DNA of 64,000 nt. It comes from a virus. The stretch is from the IMG/VR virus record IMGVR_UViG_3300011115_000934, positions 33,983-97,982 of that record; one strand, given 5' to 3'. The notes under the pieces were generated by a model that saw only the letters and a program-made list of their open reading frames with translations, was not told the DNA's origin and ran no database searches. Shown here in pieces: positions 9,654 through 18,647 of this stretch (the first letter of the stretch is position 1; each line of letters begins with the position of its first letter). The position numbers and the translations under genes are program-made.

Positions 9654-10235
9654 ATGAACAATCCACTATTAATAAATGTAACTCCTTTCAAAGGACTTCT
9701 TACCGAAGTAAAAAACAGACCAGGTGTATTTGAGGTAACAGGTATTATGCAAAGAGCAGGAGCTAAAAACCAAAACGGAAGAATCTACAAAAGAGAAATA
9801 CTAGAAGATCAAGTAAGAGAGTATGTAGAGAATTTTGTAAAAGTAGGAAATGCTTACGGAGAATTAGATCATCCAGAATCAGCAATTGTATCTTTAAAAA
9901 ATGCATCACACGTTGTAAAAGACTTATGGTGGGATGGAGATGATTTAATGGGGAAAGTAGAATTACTAAACACACCTTCAGGAAACATTGTAAAAGAAAT
10001 ACTAAGAGGAGGACATACAATAGGAATATCTTCTCGAGGAACAGGATCAGTAACACAAACAAACGAAGGAACTTTAATGGTTCAACCAGACTTTGAATTA
10101 GTATGCTGGGATTTCGTTTCTAATCCTTCTACGCAAGGAGCTTTCATGAATCCAATTTCTTTAAACGAACAAAAACAAGCAGTAGGAAAATACGATAGAC
10201 TAGATTCTATCATTAACAACATATTAAGAGCATAA
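9654..10235 (+). CDS. Prohead core protease (gp21-like)
   Basis: 193 residues, against about 210 for T4 gp21. It shows the herpesvirus-assemblin-like serine protease pattern of phage prohead proteases: catalytic His in AYGELDHPE (about His73) and Ser in TIGISSRGTG (about Ser126/127), followed by a conserved LVCWDFVSNPST strand. It would be activated inside the prohead and cut scaffold, capsid and internal proteins at (L/I)-x-E sites. Neighbours with such sites and the scaffold and capsid genes downstream fit this role. Confidence 0.9.
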   Translation: MNNPLLINVTPFKGLLTEVKNRPGVFEVTGIMQRAGAKNQNGRIYKREILEDQVREYVENFVKVGNAYGELDHPESAIVSLKNASHVVKDLWWDGDDLMGKVELLNTPSGNIVKEILRGGHTIGISSRGTGSVTQTNEGTLMVQPDFELVCWDFVSNPSTQGAFMNPISLNEQKQAVGKYDRLDSIINNILRA

Positions 10236-10519
10236 TGGAAAACAATTTCGACATGCACCAATGGCGTGCAAATTTTTTAAAAGAAGACTATAAAATAGGA
10301 GGAGATAGTGGCTTAGATATACCAGGAGACGAGCCTACTCCCGTAAAAGTAGATAAAGTTGCACAAGAAGTAGGTAGCATTGCAAGTACAATAGAGGACA
10401 CATTTCAAGCATTTACTAAAGAGGTACAACAGAAGTACCCTGACATATTTCAGGATAAGAATATACTAGACCGTATCAATATGATGGCACAACAGATTAA
10501 ACGGTTAAAAGGACTATAA
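10235..10519 (+). CDS. Small CTS-bearing head-module protein
   Basis: 94 residues. It overlaps the protease stop by one base. It starts MENNFDMHQWRANFLKE, which shares the pattern N-F-D followed by an aromatic and F-L-x-E with the proteins at 2360 and 38319. The C-terminal half is a predicted helix. It is a candidate substrate or partner of the neighbouring protease. Confidence 0.7.
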   Translation: MENNFDMHQWRANFLKEDYKIGGDSGLDIPGDEPTPVKVDKVAQEVGSIASTIEDTFQAFTKEVQQKYPDIFQDKNILDRINMMAQQIKRLKGL

Positions 10520-10549
10520 AGAGGTATATAACAACTATACACAAAACAC

Positions 10550-10577
10550 ACCCACCCCATAAAGGTGGGTTTTTTAT
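10550..10577 (+). terminator. Rho-independent terminator
   Basis: CCCACC pairs with GGTGGG around a short loop and is followed by a run of T. It is nearly identical to the terminator at 3964 and ends the protease unit. Confidence 0.85.
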
Positions 10578-10580
10578 GTT

Positions 10581-10701
10581 TTGTAAAACAGTATATATTT
10601 ATTTAAGAATATATCACGACCCTATGTGATATCTACTACAAAGTAAAACACTATTACGCTACTACTTAATAAGCGTACGACAATCAAAAAATCAAATTAA
10701 A
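10581..10701 (+). promoter_or_regulatory. Promoter-like site and structured leader of scaffold/capsid unit
   Basis: The 180-base gap contains a TATATTTATTT element (about 10592-10602), then two hairpins: ATATCAC with GTGATAT (10611-10632) and TACGCT with AGCGTA (10655-10677). They would lie at the 5' end of the scaffold-capsid message and could stabilise this abundant transcript. Confidence 0.45.
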
Positions 10702-12177
10702 ATGTCAAACAAAGATTTATTAAAGCAAGCTATTGCCGAAGCGAAAACTATTCGTGAAGCTGCAATTGCCAATGCTAAAGAAGCTTTAGAAGAAACATTG
10801 ACTCCTCACTTAAAAGAAATGCTTGCTCAAAAATTGCAAGAAATGGAAGATGCAGATGATGAGACAGTGGATGAAACTATTAACAACGCCGAAGCCGAAA
10901 GCTATTCTGAAAATCCATCAAAACATGGTAATTTAGAAGAAGCAGAAGAAGAGGAAGAGGAAGCTGAAGAAGAAGAAACTCCTGAAGAAGGAGAAGAAGG
11001 TGAAGAAGAAGAGGAATTAGAAATCGAAGACATGTCTGTTGAAGATTTAAAAGACCTAATCAGAGACATCGTTGCACAGGAAGTAGGTAATGACGAAGAA
11101 GCAGAAATTGAAACTGGTGAGGAGTCTGAGGACGATATGACTAGTGTAGATGATTCAGAAGAAATCGACATTAACGAATTATTAGCAGAATTAGAAGGAA
11201 TGGACGAATCATCTTACACCAAGAACCCAAAAGACTCAGACAAAAGTGGAGCTAATGATGGATTTACAAATCCTTCAAAAAGAACACCAGCAAACTCTAA
11301 ACATGGAAACACTTATCAAGCAGGTGCTGGTCATAAGCCAGGAAGAGAAACCTACACAAACGAAGGTGAAGAAGTAAATGAGGATTTACAAGCAGACGTA
11401 AAAGCTTTAGCCGCTAAGTACGGTCAAGCATTTGATGCTTGGATTACAAAAACTGGAGAAAAAATTCACGGTGGTCAAGGATTAGGTCTTACTAAAGGTG
11501 CATTCAAAGAAACAGTAAATGAGGACTTGAAGGCAGACATGGAAGCTTTAGCTAGTAAATATGGAAAAGCTTTTGATGCTTGGATTACAAAAACTGGAGA
11601 AAAGATTCATGGTGGTCAAGGATTAGGACTTACTAAAGGTGCATTTAAAGAAACAGTAAATGAAGATCTAAAACAAGACGTAGAAGCTTTAGCCGCTAAG
11701 TACGGAAAAGCATTTGAAGATTGGATTACAAGAACTGGAGAAAGGATTCATGGTGGTCAAGGATTAGGTCTTAATAAACCATCTAGAGGTATCGGAATGG
11801 AAGAAGAAGTATCTGAAGAATTAAACGAAGCTTTAAAAGCAGTTAGAATTCTAAGAAATCAACTTCAAGAAGTTAATCTTTTAAATGCAAAATTACTTTA
11901 TGTAAATAAAGTATTCAAATCAACTAATTTATCTGAAGGTCAAAAAGTAAATGTTATCGCAGCATTTGACAAAGCCGAAACAGTTAAAGAAGTAAAATTA
12001 GTTTTCGAAACAGTTTCTAAAAATGTAGTTGCTAAACCAGCTGCATTAAAAGAGCACAGATCTTTTGCTTCTAAAGCAACAGGTAACGCACAAACAACTG
12101 CACCAAAAGAAATCTTATCAGAAGTATCTGAGCAAGTTCAAAGATGGCAGAAGTTAGCAGGAATCATTAAATCATAA
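10702..12177 (+). CDS. Scaffold/core-like protein with three tandem repeats
   Basis: 491 residues located directly before the major capsid protein, the place of the gp22-type scaffold. The N-terminal third is helical and extremely acidic (runs of Glu). The middle (DNA about 11380-11780) holds three near-identical repeats of about 45 residues, each containing ALAAKYGKAFDAWITKTGE and HGGQGLGL and separated by TVNEDL. The C-terminal part is a helix ending QRWQKLAGIIKS. The protein probably forms the prohead core and is removed by the protease. T4 gp22 has no such repeats, so they may be an acquired interaction or cleavage module. Confidence 0.75.
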   Translation: MSNKDLLKQAIAEAKTIREAAIANAKEALEETLTPHLKEMLAQKLQEMEDADDETVDETINNAEAESYSENPSKHGNLEEAEEEEEEAEEEETPEEGEEGEEEEELEIEDMSVEDLKDLIRDIVAQEVGNDEEAEIETGEESEDDMTSVDDSEEIDINELLAELEGMDESSYTKNPKDSDKSGANDGFTNPSKRTPANSKHGNTYQAGAGHKPGRETYTNEGEEVNEDLQADVKALAAKYGQAFDAWITKTGEKIHGGQGLGLTKGAFKETVNEDLKADMEALASKYGKAFDAWITKTGEKIHGGQGLGLTKGAFKETVNEDLKQDVEALAAKYGKAFEDWITRTGERIHGGQGLGLNKPSRGIGMEEEVSEELNEALKAVRILRNQLQEVNLLNAKLLYVNKVFKSTNLSEGQKVNVIAAFDKAETVKEVKLVFETVSKNVVAKPAALKEHRSFASKATGNAQTTAPKEILSEVSEQVQRWQKLAGIIKS

Positions 12178-12201
12178 AAATAAAAAACAAAAAACAACCA
12201 A

Positions 12202-13815
12202 ATGGAATTAAATCAATTATTCGAAGGTTCAAATAACTACAAGTCTTTACAAGCTGACGCAGCTCGTTTGTCTGGTAAATGGGCCAAATCAGGTTTGTTA
12301 GAAGGAATTTCTAACGAAATCGAAAGAAACAACATGGCTATGATTCTTGAGAATCAAGCAAAACAAATTGTATCTGAGGTATCTAACACAGGTAACGGTG
12401 CAATCGGAACAACTTCAGGTAATGCTGCAGGTGGTGCTGAGCAGTGGGCAGGTGTTGCTTTACCATTAGTACGTAAAGTATTCGCTCAAATCGCAGCTAA
12501 AGATTTCGTATCTGTACAACCAATGAACTTACCTTCAGGTCTTGTATTTTACTTAGACTTTAAATACGGTACTGCAACTGGTGGTAGAACTGCAGGTGAG
12601 AACATCTACGGTAACGTTTCTACAGCTAACTCTAAAATAGCAGTAGATAGTGAAGTATCAGGAGGTTTATATGGAGCAGGTCAGTTTGGATACTCAATTA
12701 ACCAAACATCTTCTGTTGTTCCAACTATTACAAACGGAACTGCAACTTCAGCTTCTATAGGATATCAAGATGGAATAAACCCAGCTTCTTTCAAAACTGC
12801 TGCAATCGCAATAACAAGCCTTTCAGGATCTGACATAGAGGCAGTTAGAGCCTTTAGATTATTGTCAGCATCAGTAGATGTAACAACTAACCCTGAATTA
12901 ACATTTGTTTCTAGTTCAGCAGGTGTCAACTTCGTAGTATTTGTTTCTTCTACAATAGGAGCAGCAGCTACTATTACAACTCCTAACGTTAGATTTACAA
13001 AACAACCACTTGACACTACAAGAGGTGACTTTGAAGATACAGGAGCTTCTACAGGATTCGGTAACATTACCATCCCAGAAATCAACGTATCTCTTGCTTC
13101 TGAAGCAATTGTTGCGAAAACAAGAAAATTAAAAGCACAATGGACTCCTGAGTTCGCACAAGATTTGAATGCTTACCACTCAATTGATGCTGAAGCAGAA
13201 TTAACTTCATTATTATCTGAATACATCTCTATGGAGATTGACTTAGAATTAATGGATATGTTGATTCAAGATGCAGCTACAACTGAAAGATGGTCAGCAG
13301 CAAACAACAAAACTTGGACAGGAACAGCTTGGTCTACTACAGCATCAGCTTTCTACAACACTCAAGGTCAATGGTTTGGAACTTTAGGTACTAAAGTACA
13401 AAAAGTATCTAACAAAATTCACCAAAAAACTTTAAGAGGTGGAGCTAACTTCTTAGTATGTTCTCCAACTGTAGCTACAATCTTGGAATCAATCCCTGGA
13501 TATGCAGCAGATACAAATGGTGATAAAATGGACTTCGCAATGGGAGTTCAAAAAGTAGGTAACTTGAATTCTCGTTTCAGAGTTTACAAAAACCCTTACA
13601 TGACTGAAAACGTAATCTTATTAGGATACAGAGGATCTCAATTCTTGGAAACTGGTGCAGTTTATGCTCCTTACATTCCATTAATCATGACTCCACTTGT
13701 ATACGATCCAGTTACCTTCACACCAAGAAAAGGTATCATGACTCGTTACGCTAAGAAAATGATTAGACCAGAATTCTATGGTAAAATCTTCGTATCAGAT
13801 ATCACTACAGTGTAA
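12202..13815 (+). CDS. Major capsid protein (gp23-like)
   Basis: 537 residues, close to T4 gp23 (521). The N-terminal 60 residues are helical with possible protease sites (for example QIVSE followed by VS), as expected for a cleaved delta domain. After this come the E-loop and HK97-fold core, ending in the conserved ITPRKGIMTRYAKK-like strand (here FTPRKGIMTRYAKKM) typical of gp23. It follows the scaffold gene and precedes a strong terminator, the usual arrangement for the most abundant virion protein. Confidence 0.92.
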   Translation: MELNQLFEGSNNYKSLQADAARLSGKWAKSGLLEGISNEIERNNMAMILENQAKQIVSEVSNTGNGAIGTTSGNAAGGAEQWAGVALPLVRKVFAQIAAKDFVSVQPMNLPSGLVFYLDFKYGTATGGRTAGENIYGNVSTANSKIAVDSEVSGGLYGAGQFGYSINQTSSVVPTITNGTATSASIGYQDGINPASFKTAAIAITSLSGSDIEAVRAFRLLSASVDVTTNPELTFVSSSAGVNFVVFVSSTIGAAATITTPNVRFTKQPLDTTRGDFEDTGASTGFGNITIPEINVSLASEAIVAKTRKLKAQWTPEFAQDLNAYHSIDAEAELTSLLSEYISMEIDLELMDMLIQDAATTERWSAANNKTWTGTAWSTTASAFYNTQGQWFGTLGTKVQKVSNKIHQKTLRGGANFLVCSPTVATILESIPGYAADTNGDKMDFAMGVQKVGNLNSRFRVYKNPYMTENVILLGYRGSQFLETGAVYAPYIPLIMTPLVYDPVTFTPRKGIMTRYAKKMIRPEFYGKIFVSDITTV

Positions 13816-13837
13816 TCTAACTTAGAATAGAAATTAA

Positions 13838-13863
13838 AGAGAGCTTCGGCTCTCTTTTTTTTT
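13838..13863 (+). terminator. Rho-independent terminator after capsid gene
   Basis: AGAGAGC, a TTCG tetraloop and GCTCTCT form a perfect 7-bp stem followed by eight or nine T residues. Confidence 0.95.
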
Positions 13864-13873
13864 ATACAAACAT

Positions 13874-13885
13874 TTCGTATATTTA
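13874..13885 (+). promoter_or_regulatory. Promoter-like TTCGTATATTTA before phoH
   Basis: The same string is found before other units (for example 61100 and 62368). The -33 TTG seen at other sites is not clear here. Confidence 0.4.
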
Positions 13886-13910
13886 TTAGAAACAAATACA
13901 GTTTATATAC

Positions 13911-14597
13911 ATGGGATCTAATCACCACACCGATGAAGTTTTCACTCCAAAGAGAAAACCAAAAAATCCAATTAAGTTCCAACTCCAACTTAATGAAGAA
14001 CAAAAATTAGCAAAAGCACTTATTATTGAAAACCCAGTAGTCGTTCTAAAGGGAATGGCAGGTTCGGGAAAAACCTTAGTAGCAGTACAAGCAGCCCTTG
14101 ATATGCTATTCTGTAAAGAGGTAGAAAAGATTGTTATAACAAGACCTACCGTTGCTAAAGAAGAACTAGGGTTTCTACCAGGCGATCTTAAAGAAAAGAT
14201 GGATCCTTGGTTGGCACCAATTTATCACAACTTATATATGCTTTATGGAAAAGATAAAGTAGATAAGGAATTAGAACAAGGACATATCGAAATTGTACCA
14301 TTTGCATTTATGAGAGGTAGAACATTTGTTAACTCTTTTGTAATAGTAGATGAGGCTCAGAACGTTACTCAAGACCAAATGGAAACAGTATTGGGGAGAC
14401 TTGGTAAAGGATCCAAAATGGTAATCTGTGGAGATTTAGCTCAAATAGATTTAAAAATAAAAAAGGAAACAGGATTTTCTTTTCTAACAAGAGTTGAAGA
14501 ACAAGTAAAAGGATTTAAGATATTTGCTCTAAAAGCCAATCACAGACATGAGATCGTTTCACCTATTTTAAAAGTGTACCAAGACTTCAGGGATTAA
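13911..14597 (+). CDS. PhoH-like ATPase
   Basis: 228 residues, a P-loop NTPase of the PhoH family common in phages of marine and aquatic bacteria. Walker A is VVLKGMAGSGKTL (about residues 43-55), Walker B is FVIVDEAQNV (about 142-151), and sensor-like MVICGDLAQID follows. An RNA helicase or RNA-processing role is proposed for the family, but its task in infection is not settled. It has its own promoter-like site between the capsid terminator and the fibre genes. Confidence 0.9.
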   Translation: MGSNHHTDEVFTPKRKPKNPIKFQLQLNEEQKLAKALIIENPVVVLKGMAGSGKTLVAVQAALDMLFCKEVEKIVITRPTVAKEELGFLPGDLKEKMDPWLAPIYHNLYMLYGKDKVDKELEQGHIEIVPFAFMRGRTFVNSFVIVDEAQNVTQDQMETVLGRLGKGSKMVICGDLAQIDLKIKKETGFSFLTRVEEQVKGFKIFALKANHRHEIVSPILKVYQDFRD

Positions 14598-14607
14598 AGT
14601 AAACTGC

Positions 14608-14615
14608 TATTTATA
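14608..14615 (+). promoter_or_regulatory. Late-promoter-like motif TATTTATA
   Basis: The octamer lies 14 bases before the ATG at 14630 and opens the fibre gene cluster. Confidence 0.55.
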
Positions 14616-14629
14616 CATAAAAGATATCA

Positions 14630-15028
14630 ATGGCTGCAGGAATATACAATTTTACAATAGAACAAGGAACTACAGTAGACTTTGAGGTACAGTATAAAGA
14701 CTCAAATTTAGTACCTGTAGATCTAAGTGCCTACACTGGTAGAATGCAAATACGATCTACCTATGCAGATAACCAACCAACAACATACATTACTCTATCA
14801 AGCTCACGAGCACCTGATGGAACAGGTTTAAATTTTAGTGGAAGTGCTGCAAGAGGATTGAAACCACCTACAAGTGGTTCAATTGGAGTATACATATTGG
14901 CAGCATCTTCATCCGCTCTTAACTTTGCAAAAGCAAAGTACGACTTAGAATTATACTCAGGAAGCTTCGCAGTAAGATTGTTAGAAGGAACAGTAACACT
15001 AGATAAGGAAGTAACTCGAGTACCATGA
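14630..15028 (+). CDS. Virion beta-domain protein, unknown
   Basis: 132 residues, predicted beta-rich. The opening AAGIYNFTIEQGTTVDFEVQ and the end LLEGTVTLDKEVTR resemble small phage appendage domains that carry immunoglobulin-like or BppU-type folds. The stop overlaps the start of the next gene (ATGATAG, four bases), so it is probably a partner of the large fibre. Function is inferred from position only. Confidence 0.7.
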   Translation: MAAGIYNFTIEQGTTVDFEVQYKDSNLVPVDLSAYTGRMQIRSTYADNQPTTYITLSSSRAPDGTGLNFSGSAARGLKPPTSGSIGVYILAASSSALNFAKAKYDLELYSGSFAVRLLEGTVTLDKEVTRVP

Positions 15029-17118
15029 TAGTAAACGTATTAACAGACGATGGAACTACTGTAGAAATAATTCAAGGTGGTTTACCTAACGTTGTAGAAG
15101 TTTTTCAATCTGCAGCACCACAGGTTGTAGAAATAGTTACGGCTGGACCTCAAGGACCTCAAGGACCAGCAGGAGCCACTGCTAGTACAGCATCCTTTGT
15201 AACAACTGCATCTTTCAATTCATATACAGGTTCAAGTACATCTCAATTTGCAGGTACTTCGTCATTTGCAACAACTGCTTCCTATGTACTAGGAGGTGGT
15301 GGAACTGGAGCAGGATTCCCATACTCAGGTTCAGCAGTCATAACAGGTTCATTAGCAATAACAGGATCATTAAGGGTAACTCAAGGAATAACAGGTTCTT
15401 TATTTGGAACTGCATCAACAGCAACTACTGCATCTTTTGCATTGACATCGTCAAACATTTCACCTGCTATAGCAAATAATATAAATAATTTAATACTAAC
15501 AGCAACAGGTGGAGGTACTATAAATGGTGAAAGTAATTTAAGATTTGACGGAACTACACTTGTAGCGAATTCAAACTTTCAACAAGGAGGTGATGTAACA
15601 GCAACTGGAGGATACTCACATGCTGAAGGAGGAGGAGGTACAGTAGCATCAGGAGACTATTCACATGCAGAAGGAGAGAGCACACAAGCAATAGGACGAT
15701 CTTCACACGCTGAAGGTAATAGCACAGTGGCATCAGGGAGTTGGCAACACGTACAAGGAGCTTATAACATATCTTCATCAGCTCAATCAGCTTTTATAAT
15801 AGGTAATGGTACATCAAATACAGCTAGATCAAACTTAGTATTTGCTTCTGGAAGTACTTTTCAGGTAACAGGATCATTACGAGTATCAGGCTCAATAACA
15901 GGATCACTATTTGGAACTGCTTCAAGAGCAGTATCAAGTTCATATGCTTTAAATGCTACCAATGCAACAAGTGCTTCAGACATCTCACCTGCTATTACAA
16001 ATAACCAAGACAACTATTTACTAACAGCAACAGGTGGAGGTACAATAAACGGTGAATACCAGCTAACGTTTGATGGAACTAGATTCATAGCTTATTCATC
16101 ATTTCAACAAGGAAATAGTACAGACGCAAGTGGAAACTATTCCAATGCTCAAGGAAGTTCAACAAAAGCTGAAGGAGTTAGCTCGCATGCAGAAGGAAGA
16201 AGTACCTCTGCAACAGGAGACTATTCACATGCAGAAGGATATAGTGCAAGAACGTATAGAGGCTATTCACATGCAGAAGGAAATCGTGCAAGATCTTATG
16301 GTAGCTACTCACATGCTGAAGGACAAGAAACTGAGACAGGAATTACAACTGCCTTTAAGTCAACAGTATCATCAGGAGTTTTTACTATTGAATCAGGATA
16401 TGGGGATATAACAAGTATCTTTACAATAGGAAACACACTAATATCAGATGACTCAGAGTATGATGCTTTATATGGAAAACAGCTATATACAATATCAGCT
16501 GTAGATTGGAACGGTACAAATACTATAATTACAATTACAGATAACTCAATTAATACATCTTATTCAAATATAGGAGATATTAGTTACATATTTCAATGGA
16601 AAGATTATAACGGTAACAAAACAATCTCTGGAGAAGCTTCACATACAGAAGGATATTTTACACAAGCAGTAGGAAAGAGTTCACATGCTGAAGGAAACGG
16701 TACAATGGCACTAGGAGATTATCAACATGTACAGGGTCAATTCAACATACCACTTACAACACCATCTTCTTTTATTCATGGAAATGGTACAGATAATGCA
16801 AATAGATCAAACTTAATACATGCACATGATTCTACAGTAGAGATAACAGGATCTTTAATAGTAACAGATACAATAACTGGAAATTTAACAGGAACAGCCA
16901 CAAATGCGACAAATGCAGATAATGCTACAAATGCTGCAAATGCAACTCAAGCAGTAAGTGCTTCTTTTGCAGTATCATCTTCAAGAGCAATATCGAGTTC
17001 TTTTGCAACAACAGCTTCATTTGCAGCTACAGCATCTTTTGCTTTAAATGCAGGAGGTGGTGGAATAGATTTAGGACTAGTACAAGCATTCTCAGTAGGA
17101 TTACAAAATATATTTTAA
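15025..17118 (+). CDS. Tail fibre with collagen-like and YadA-like repeats
   Basis: 697 residues. After a short N-terminal domain there is a small collagen-like patch (GPQGPQGPAG, about residues 46-55), then Ser/Thr/Ala-rich repeats with SSFATTASF and GSLFGTAS units, and two blocks of SHAEG-type repeats (YSHAEG, SSHAEG, about residues 194-242 and 365-435, with more near 540-560). Such repeats build a trimeric left-handed beta-roll as in YadA heads. The protein is probably a trimeric fibre for host contact. Segments are internally duplicated, which suggests growth by recombination. Confidence 0.85.
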   Translation: MIVNVLTDDGTTVEIIQGGLPNVVEVFQSAAPQVVEIVTAGPQGPQGPAGATASTASFVTTASFNSYTGSSTSQFAGTSSFATTASYVLGGGGTGAGFPYSGSAVITGSLAITGSLRVTQGITGSLFGTASTATTASFALTSSNISPAIANNINNLILTATGGGTINGESNLRFDGTTLVANSNFQQGGDVTATGGYSHAEGGGGTVASGDYSHAEGESTQAIGRSSHAEGNSTVASGSWQHVQGAYNISSSAQSAFIIGNGTSNTARSNLVFASGSTFQVTGSLRVSGSITGSLFGTASRAVSSSYALNATNATSASDISPAITNNQDNYLLTATGGGTINGEYQLTFDGTRFIAYSSFQQGNSTDASGNYSNAQGSSTKAEGVSSHAEGRSTSATGDYSHAEGYSARTYRGYSHAEGNRARSYGSYSHAEGQETETGITTAFKSTVSSGVFTIESGYGDITSIFTIGNTLISDDSEYDALYGKQLYTISAVDWNGTNTIITITDNSINTSYSNIGDISYIFQWKDYNGNKTISGEASHTEGYFTQAVGKSSHAEGNGTMALGDYQHVQGQFNIPLTTPSSFIHGNGTDNANRSNLIHAHDSTVEITGSLIVTDTITGNLTGTATNATNADNATNAANATQAVSASFAVSSSRAISSSFATTASFAATASFALNAGGGGIDLGLVQAFSVGLQNIF

Positions 17119-17136
17119 TAAATTAAATAAAAAACA

Positions 17137-17559
17137 ATGGCAGTAAACACAGCACCAATATTCTCAGCAAAAGGAGCTATAGAATGGACAACGGTACAAA
17201 CATCAGCAAATACAACATATGACGGAACAATTGGTACACCAGCAATTGTATTTACAGCTTCCATAGATGGAGGATTTGTACAAAGACTAAGATTTAAAGC
17301 ATCAGGTTCAGCACAAGCAACTGTGGCTAGAGTTTTTATTAACAATGGGCAATCAACTGGATCGGCAGCAAACAACGTACTATTTGATGAAATTACACTA
17401 GCAGCTACTACTGCAACTCAAACAGCAGCTACAGTTGTTTACGAATTACCTCTAAACATTGCTCTACCAACAGGGTACAGAATTTTAACAACTTTAGGAA
17501 CAGTACAAACTACAGGTGGTTGGTATGCAGTAGCAGTTGGAGGATCCTACTCACTATAA
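17137..17559 (+). CDS. Fibre-cluster beta protein, unknown
   Basis: 140 residues, no Cys, Ala/Thr-rich and predicted beta-sandwich, starting MAVNTAPIFSAKGAIEW. It lies between the long fibre and the glycine-rich proteins and is likely a virion appendage subunit or decoration domain. No family name can be given. Confidence 0.7.
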   Translation: MAVNTAPIFSAKGAIEWTTVQTSANTTYDGTIGTPAIVFTASIDGGFVQRLRFKASGSAQATVARVFINNGQSTGSAANNVLFDEITLAATTATQTAATVVYELPLNIALPTGYRILTTLGTVQTTGGWYAVAVGGSYSL

Positions 17560-17573
17560 TATAAATAAAAACT

Positions 17574-17753
17574 ATGAAATACTTATTAATGCAAAGCGAT
17601 GTAGAACCGTTTAATCAGTTCTATTATGTAGTAGATTCACAAGACGCAAACATCTTTATTAAAGCAACAGATTTAGAGTGCAATGAAATTTCATTACCAC
17701 CAGCTTTCAGTATTGTGGATCTAAATCCACAACAACCAACTTGTGCAGTTTAG
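17574..17753 (+). CDS. Small protein in fibre cluster
   Basis: 59 residues from MKYLLMQSDVEPFNQFYYVV to QQPTCAV, preceded by an A-rich tract and followed nine bases later by the next gene. Codon pattern and composition match the neighbours. No domain is visible. Confidence 0.6.
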   Translation: MKYLLMQSDVEPFNQFYYVVDSQDANIFIKATDLECNEISLPPAFSIVDLNPQQPTCAV

Positions 17754-17762
17754 TAAAAAAAT

Positions 17763-18647
17763 ATGTTAGATATATCTCACATACCTTCTCAACAACAATC
17801 TACCTTTATACTTTACACTACAGGTGACTGGCAAACCTTTGTAAAACCTCGTAATGCAAAATTTATAGAAATATTTTGTTTAGGTGGAGGTGGTGGTGGG
17901 GGACACTGCACTATAAATGCTGCAGGTTCTGCAGGAGCTGGAGCAGGAGGTTCATCAGGAATTGTAAGAGGAATTATTCCTGCATTTCTACTACCGGATA
18001 CTTTATATATCCAAGTTGGAAAAGGAGGAGCCGGTGCTAAAACTAGTGGTGGTGGTGGTAGTACTGGAGGGATTAGCTATGTAGGATTGCAACCATCAAT
18101 ATCCGAACAAACTCTTGTTTGTAAATCATCAACTACAGGAGCTACAGGCGGACTAGCATCAGGAACAGCAGGCTCTGCAGGTTCAGTATCAGTACCAGCA
18201 TTATCTGCATTTGGTAATTTGGGACTATTTACAGCTATTATAGGAATTAATGGAAACAGTGGAGGTAACAATACAGGCACAGGAGGAACATCACAAACAG
18301 CATTAGCCTCTAACATAATAACAGGAGGAGCAGGTGGTGGTGGAAAAACCGCATCTGTATTTGGAGGTGGAGGTAGTATAGATCCAGCTACAGTTATATT
18401 AACTTCAATTGTAAAAGGTGGAATAGCATCAGGAGAAGATGGAGCAAGTGGATATGGAACTTTACAACCTTTTTGTGGAACAGGAGGATCCGGAGGAGCC
18501 GGCAGATCAGGGACAACTTTAGCAGGCGGAAAAGGTGGAAATGGATTCTACGGATGTGGCGGCGGTGGAGGCGGTGGGGCTTCTACTACTGGAGGGTTTG
18601 GTGGTGATGGTGGAGACGGAATAGTAATAATAACAGTTATATCATGA
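17763..18647 (+). CDS. Glycine-rich adhesin-like protein 1
   Basis: 294 residues. The start MLDISHIPSQQQSTFILYT and the segment GDWQTFVKPRNAKFIEIFCLG are shared with the next two genes. Runs of Gly (GGGGGGG) then separate Ala/Thr/Ser stretches, and the end reads GGDGIVIITV. Polyglycine-rich tips of this kind occur in phage adhesins such as the T-even gp38 group, where Gly-rich loops carry receptor specificity. The stop overlaps the next start (ATGA). First of a tandem set of three. Confidence 0.8.
   Translation: MLDISHIPSQQQSTFILYTTGDWQTFVKPRNAKFIEIFCLGGGGGGGHCTINAAGSAGAGAGGSSGIVRGIIPAFLLPDTLYIQVGKGGAGAKTSGGGGSTGGISYVGLQPSISEQTLVCKSSTTGATGGLASGTAGSAGSVSVPALSAFGNLGLFTAIIGINGNSGGNNTGTGGTSQTALASNIITGGAGGGGKTASVFGGGGSIDPATVILTSIVKGGIASGEDGASGYGTLQPFCGTGGSGGAGRSGTTLAGGKGGNGFYGCGGGGGGGASTTGGFGGDGGDGIVIITVIS

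Noticed and set aside
15600-16720. Tandem repeats that could be taken for a CRISPR array
   Set aside because: The repeats are in frame, translate to SHAEG-type protein units, and have no constant spacer length.
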